A DNA stretch of 8,036 nt from Deltaproteobacteria bacterium (GTDB lineage: Bacteria > Desulfobacterota > Binatia > Binatales > Binataceae): assembly GCA_021780585.1 (NCBI GenBank), contig JAJXYM010000322.1, positions 1 to 8,036 on the forward strand. The letters run 5' to 3'. Under the pieces are notes generated by a model. It made no database searches. It was given only the letters and a program-made list of their open reading frames with translations, and was not told the DNA's origin. Made by a program: the position numbers and the translations under genes. Below, one piece after another: positions 6,101-8,036 of the stretch (position 1 is the first letter of the stretch; each line of letters starts with the position of its first letter).

Positions 6101-7999
6101 GCCGGCAGCTTTACCGTCACCAACGGCACCGGCAAGCCCGAGTATATCAGCGCCGTCACGCTGACCATTTCGAATCCGGCGATCTTCTCCGCCGTGACGC
6201 TGACCGCCAGCGCGTTGTCCTCGTCGCCCACGACCTTCGGCGCCACGACCACCTTCGGCTTCGCCACGCCGATTCAGATTCCGTCGGCCGCGACGGTCAC
6301 CTTCAATCTGACCGGGACGATCGCGGCCAACGCCGCCATCGGAGCCTCCTCGGCCGCGAATGTGACGAAAATCAACGCGACCGCGCCCGCGCTGCCGCTC
6401 AGCTTCACCGGCCTGCCGGGAGCGCTCGGCACGCTTTCAGTGATCGGGGGCCAGGGCGGCGCGGTGGCCCTCACCAGCAGCGGCACCACCAGCGGCGCGC
6501 CAGGAGTCACCGTCAATGCGGGCGGCTTCAGCATCAGTAACAACACCCAGAATACGATTACAGTCAGCTCGGTCCAGGTGAGCCTGACCACTCCCGCCGT
6601 CTTTTCGACCGCGACCCTGACCAGCGGAGCCTCGACTTCGGGTCCGATGCTGGCCGCCGCGACGACCACTTTCACGCTCACGCCGGCGGTGCAGATCGCG
6701 GCCAGCGGCTCCGCGAGCTTCAGTCTCTCCGCCGCGATCGCCAACGGCGCCACGGGCGGCGCCGCTTCGATTCAGTCGGTAACCGCCGTCAGCGCCGGCG
6801 CGGCCACTTTCACCGGTCTTCCGCTCACGCTCGGCACGGTGACGGTTACCGGCGGCGGCGGTTCCGTGACGCTCGCCTCCAGCGGGACGGTCAGCGGCAA
6901 TCCCGGCGCCTCGGTAGCCGCAGGATCGTTCACAGTCAGCAACAGCGGTCCGAATACGCTGTCCGTCAGTTCGATTCAGGTGGACTTTTCCAATTCCGCC
7001 GTCTTTTCGAGCGCGACCCTGGCGGGCGGCGGTGCGACCTCGGTCGCGACCGCTACCTCAAGTGCGACAACCTTTACGTTCAGCTCTCCGGCGCAGATCC
7101 CCGGCAACGGCTCGGCAACCTTCGCTCTCTCCGCAACGATCGCGAGTAACGCCGCGAACGGCGCCACTTCGACTCAGTCGGTAATCGCCGTCACCGCCGT
7201 TTCGGCCACTTTCACCGGTCTTCCGCTCACGCTCGGCACGGTGACGGTCGCGACGCCGCCGGGCGCCGTCGTCAGTCTGCAGACGGCCGGCGTGGCCACG
7301 GCCGATGCCGGCACGCTGGCGAACCTCGGCGTTTTCACGATCCAGAATAACGCGCCCGGCGCGATCGGAATCAGCGAAATCGATCTGGATGTCTTCGGTT
7401 CACCGATACTTTTCGGTCCGATCATGATCGTCGGACACGGAGCGCATCCGGCCGCTTCCACGACCATTTTCAAATTCCCGCGTCCGATCATAATTCCGGC
7501 CGGCGGTAACCTGGCCTTTACGATCAAGGGTCGGCTCAAGCCGACCGCGCTGGTCAATTCGGTATCGACCGTGACGATCGCCAACGTCGTCGCGGCCGGC
7601 TCGACCTCCGTGAGCGGCGCGCCGATCGCGCTGGACACGCTCACTGTAATCGCGCCGCCGGGGCGGCTGGTCGCGCCGCCGGGCGTCGGCTTCGGAGCGC
7701 ATAAGCCGGGGCTGTCGCTCACGAAGACGATCACGCTGCGCGCCGCTCCGCTCAACAAGAGCCCGGTTCAGATAACCGGTGTCCTGCTCGATAGCAGTGC
7801 GAATCCCGGCGCCTTCGCGCTGTCAAACGACGGATGCACGGGACAGTCGCTGTTCAAGCAAACCGGCAATCCGACCTGTCAGATTCAGGTGACCTATACC
7901 GCGACCGCGACGGGCCGGGAGCTTGGCTCGCTGACGATTCAGGATAACGGCGTGAAGGCGCCGCAGACGATCAAGCTAATCGGCGTCGGACTGCGCTAA
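3185..7999 (+). CDS. Exported tandem NHL beta-propeller protein with four beta-sandwich repeats and a C-terminal ASPM/SPD-2/Hydin-like domain
   Basis: This 1604-residue protein has a signal peptide: basic FRIRRPQQVGR, a hydrophobic core at ~22-36, and AAPVQA ending at Ala41. Residues ~45-942 hold twelve NHL-type units, each a V-[LFIY]-G-Q strand followed by D-x-x-G-x-[LV]-[FWY]-V-[AS]-D-x-x-N-x-R-V-L-x-[FYW]. Motif starts are at residues 88, 157, 221, 290, 369, 435, 570, 637, 709, 779, 854 and 929. Two sets of six imply two six-bladed propellers. Residues ~952-1492 are four repeats of ~133-139 residues. Residues 1493-1604 form an ASPM/SPD-2/Hydin-like domain (VGFG near the start, NDGCTGQ..., PTCQIQVTYT, GSLTIQDN, ending KLIGVGL). 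All 20 cysteines can be arranged as ten local pairs, fitting an oxidising compartment. NHL propellers are binding platforms, and no catalytic signature is visible. No SD precedes the ATG at 3185. The in-frame ATG at 3200 (Met6) has GGAA 9 nt upstream and is an equally plausible start that keeps the signal peptide. Confidence 0.93.
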   Translation: MESSPMSEFRIRRPQQVGRIHLWLAIIVVLAAIGLAAPVQATFNGTDNQADAVLGQLDFSKNAENFVDATGLDVATQAGVAVDPSGRLWVADTTNNRVLGWSSAASFNNGDPATIVLGQPDFNSNAANNTNGQPGLNPTASTLAGPTGLATDGAGDLFVSDSQNNRVLIFQPPFTNGMAASFVYGQSGSFTTNGNCIHVTSPGPAALCQPMGIAIDHSGDVFIADYHNHRVLEYDASTTPGTFNDGPGMVFGQPDYNHNYCNEAQGAGLTPGQNTLCLPAGVAVDSADNVYIADRGNNRVLEFNNPLATHTSNPNATLVFGQPNGAGGAQVFTTGYCDTVPPNSNQTPLVNANTLCGPHAVAVDSGDNLWVSDASNSRVLEFATPAASSNTTAGLVLGQTTFAGRSPNGNSSTGQIGQNTLATPEGLTVSAAGSVFVVDNVATTNVTIYGVKQTGILANSQNDRVLRFDPGTGFANGANATAVLGQLNFTNYEEDLVDGFGLDWEGDATFFNAISPAILAGLNPPQSPPAPATIQADAAIPPGPPASPPDLPVTGLNAFATVALDVNGHLFMSDPENNRVLGWPSAASFTNGQQAALVIGQPNFNSSACNVGSATKTPTASTLCEPAGIGVDPSGNLFVADIGNSRVLEYNPPFAANPLVQQPAAIRVFGQANSFTTHTCDVGGLSSRTPSRFTLCQPIAVALDSQADLYVADFADSRILEYSSPYTNGLPADNVFGQPVGNFSSFGCNTGTNSQDAGGVGTDSLCEPVGLSLDRNNNLYVADSGNSRVLQYLAPLGATPGCSPNPNGSGCAGDTMADVVLGQSGFTGNICQLDPSQHGLCFPTSVAIDPVGNAYAADAANSRVVEFDIPLANNEIEDLLFGQTVYGATAGLCNGISVQNANPSLVAPYATADSLCNPLAVLFDTAGDLYVTDSGNNRMLEYLPPFAATQPGGSVAGANVATTGSPGAQNVAAGSFTVTNGTGKPEYISAVTLTISNPAIFSAVTLTASALSSSPTTFGATTTFGFATPIQIPSAATVTFNLTGTIAANAAIGASSAANVTKINATAPALPLSFTGLPGALGTLSVIGGQGGAVALTSSGTTSGAPGVTVNAGGFSISNNTQNTITVSSVQVSLTTPAVFSTATLTSGASTSGPMLAAATTTFTLTPAVQIAASGSASFSLSAAIANGATGGAASIQSVTAVSAGAATFTGLPLTLGTVTVTGGGGSVTLASSGTVSGNPGASVAAGSFTVSNSGPNTLSVSSIQVDFSNSAVFSSATLAGGGATSVATATSSATTFTFSSPAQIPGNGSATFALSATIASNAANGATSTQSVIAVTAVSATFTGLPLTLGTVTVATPPGAVVSLQTAGVATADAGTLANLGVFTIQNNAPGAIGISEIDLDVFGSPILFGPIMIVGHGAHPAASTTIFKFPRPIIIPAGGNLAFTIKGRLKPTALVNSVSTVTIANVVAAGSTSVSGAPIALDTLTVIAPPGRLVAPPGVGFGAHKPGLSLTKTITLRAAPLNKSPVQITGVLLDSSANPGAFALSNDGCTGQSLFKQTGNPTCQIQVTYTATATGRELGSLTIQDNGVKAPQTIKLIGVGLR
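3308..4624 (+). repeat. First six-unit NHL beta-propeller module (residues ~42-480)
   Basis: Six NHL units start their core motif at residues 88 (LWVADTTNNRVLGW), 157, 221, 290, 369 and 435. The module opens with AVLGQLDF at 52-59, which could pair with the last RVLRF strand to close the ring. The sixth unit is split: after VFVVD (435-439), 20 extra residues (440-459) precede the expected SQNDRVLRF. Confidence 0.8.
4628..6019 (+). repeat. Second six-unit NHL beta-propeller module (residues ~482-945)
   Basis: This module opens with AVLGQLNF at 482-489, mirroring the first module, and has units at residues 570, 637, 709, 779, 854 and 929. The first unit of each module shares NNRVLGW-x-SAASF-x-NG. 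Over the 34 residues from NNRVLGW, 24 are identical between modules. Over the 22 residues from AVLGQL, 13 are identical. These unit-specific similarities exceed those between neighbouring units and indicate duplication of a complete propeller. Confidence 0.75.
4694..4849 (+). other. Proline-rich insertion in the first blade of the second propeller (residues ~504-555)
   Basis: Between the module-start segment ending GFGLD (499-503) and the first NHL core (LNAFATVALD, LFMSD at 570) there are about 52 residues more than at the same place in the first module. The stretch includes NPPQSPPAPAT and IPPGPPASPPDLP, and is probably a flexible loop or linker. The reading frame and codon use are continuous. 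Confidence 0.65.
6801..6846 (+). repeat. 46-bp exact direct repeat, copy 1 (end of second sandwich repeat)
   Basis: Bases 6801-6846 are identical to 7203-7248. The copies lie 402 bp (134 codons) apart in the same frame and encode the A-T-F-T-G-L-P-L-T-L-G-T-V-T-V end of the second and third beta-sandwich repeats. Neighbouring bases differ, so the exact match is bounded. Confidence 0.95.
7203..7248 (+). repeat. 46-bp exact direct repeat, copy 2 (end of third sandwich repeat)
   Basis: This is the second copy of the 46-bp exact repeat at 6801-6846. Identity at synonymous positions, while the rest of the two repeats has diverged, suggests recent duplication or local gene conversion. Confidence 0.95.
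7661..7996 (+). other. C-terminal ASPM/SPD-2/Hydin-like (choice-of-anchor D-like) domain of the NHL protein
   Basis: Residues 1493-1604 show the usual order of this Ig-like domain: an opening VxFG strand, KTITLRAAP, a Cys pair in NDGCTGQ and NPTCQIQVTYT, then GxxxGSLTIQDN and a final IKLIGVGL. The visible end of the divergent beta-helix gene starts the same kind of domain (SAINFGNRPVG), so both exported proteins appear to share this C-terminal module. Its role in attachment is suggested by the family name rather than shown here. Confidence 0.7.
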
Positions 8000-8036
8000 C
8001 GCGACGCACGGAAGACGCATCGGATCGATTCGCGCC
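8000..8036. other. Short 3' flank with no recognisable feature
   Basis: There are only 37 bases after the stop codon. I see no hairpin followed by a T-run and no start of a further gene, so a terminator may lie beyond the window. Confidence 0.6.

Larger units (their letters stand above)
6038..7660 (+). repeat. Four tandem beta-sandwich-like repeats of ~133-139 residues
   Basis: The repeats begin at residues 952 (GGSVAGANV), 1091 (GGAVALTSS), 1225 (GGSVTLASS) and 1360 (GAVVSLQTA), and the region ends at 1492. The shared pattern is a Gly-start strand, GxPG, AGSFTVxN, I-x-V-x-S-x-Q-V/L, VFSxATL, TTFxF, a Q-I-P/A-x-x-G/A-x-x-x-F segment, and a closing S/T-F-T-G-L-P-x-x-L-G-T-[LV]-[ST]-V. In the fourth repeat the closing motif has decayed to SGAPIALDTLTV. 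Alternating hydrophobic residues and abundant Thr/Ser/Gly suggest Ig-like beta-sandwiches. I do not recognise a named family. Confidence 0.75.

Noticed and set aside
7174..7758. 194-codon minus-strand frame
   Set aside because: It is antisense to the fourth sandwich repeat and C-terminal domain, with no motif or ribosome binding site to support it.

Overview
The window is GC-rich and looks like chromosomal DNA of a Gram-negative-like environmental bacterium. Two of its three genes encode exported, repeat-built proteins: a parallel beta-helix with a Pro-Thr linker, and an NHL-propeller protein with tandem beta-sandwich domains. Each carries an ASPM/SPD-2/Hydin-type ('choice-of-anchor D'-like) domain at or near the C-terminal end. 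This style is common in uncultured deltaproteobacterial or Binatota-like, acidobacterial and similar soil or groundwater lineages. That placement is a low-confidence inference from style, because no taxonomic marker is present.

Layout. (1) Positions 1-1896, minus strand: a secreted right-handed beta-helix protein. It is open at the window edge, with 632 codons visible and no stop. (2) Positions 1897-2190: a compact, AT-richer divergent regulatory region. It holds two sigma-70-like promoters, back to back, whose -35 hexamers overlap, plus several palindromes. (3) Positions 2191-3006, plus strand: a small class I SAM-dependent methyltransferase with an N-terminal zinc-ribbon-like CxxC...CxxC. 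(4) Positions 3007-3184: a spacer with a candidate promoter. (5) Positions 3185-7999, plus strand: a 1604-residue exported protein. In order it has a signal peptide, two tandem six-bladed NHL beta-propellers that look like a whole-module duplication, four copies of a ~134-residue beta-sandwich-like repeat, and a C-terminal ASPM/SPD-2/Hydin-like domain. (6) Positions 8000-8036: 37 bases with nothing recognisable.

How the genes may relate. Both exported proteins look structural or binding rather than clearly enzymatic. The methyltransferase resembles those that modify sugars or small molecules in surface-glycan clusters, but nothing here proves its substrate. The divergent promoters could couple expression of the beta-helix protein and the methyltransferase. 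I see no mobile element, RNA gene, CRISPR array or defence system. The most unusual content is the internal evolution of the large protein: module duplication, cysteine pairs gained or lost together, a possibly undescribed beta-sandwich repeat with a 46-bp exact DNA repeat, and two insertions. The tightly packed divergent promoter is the other point of interest.
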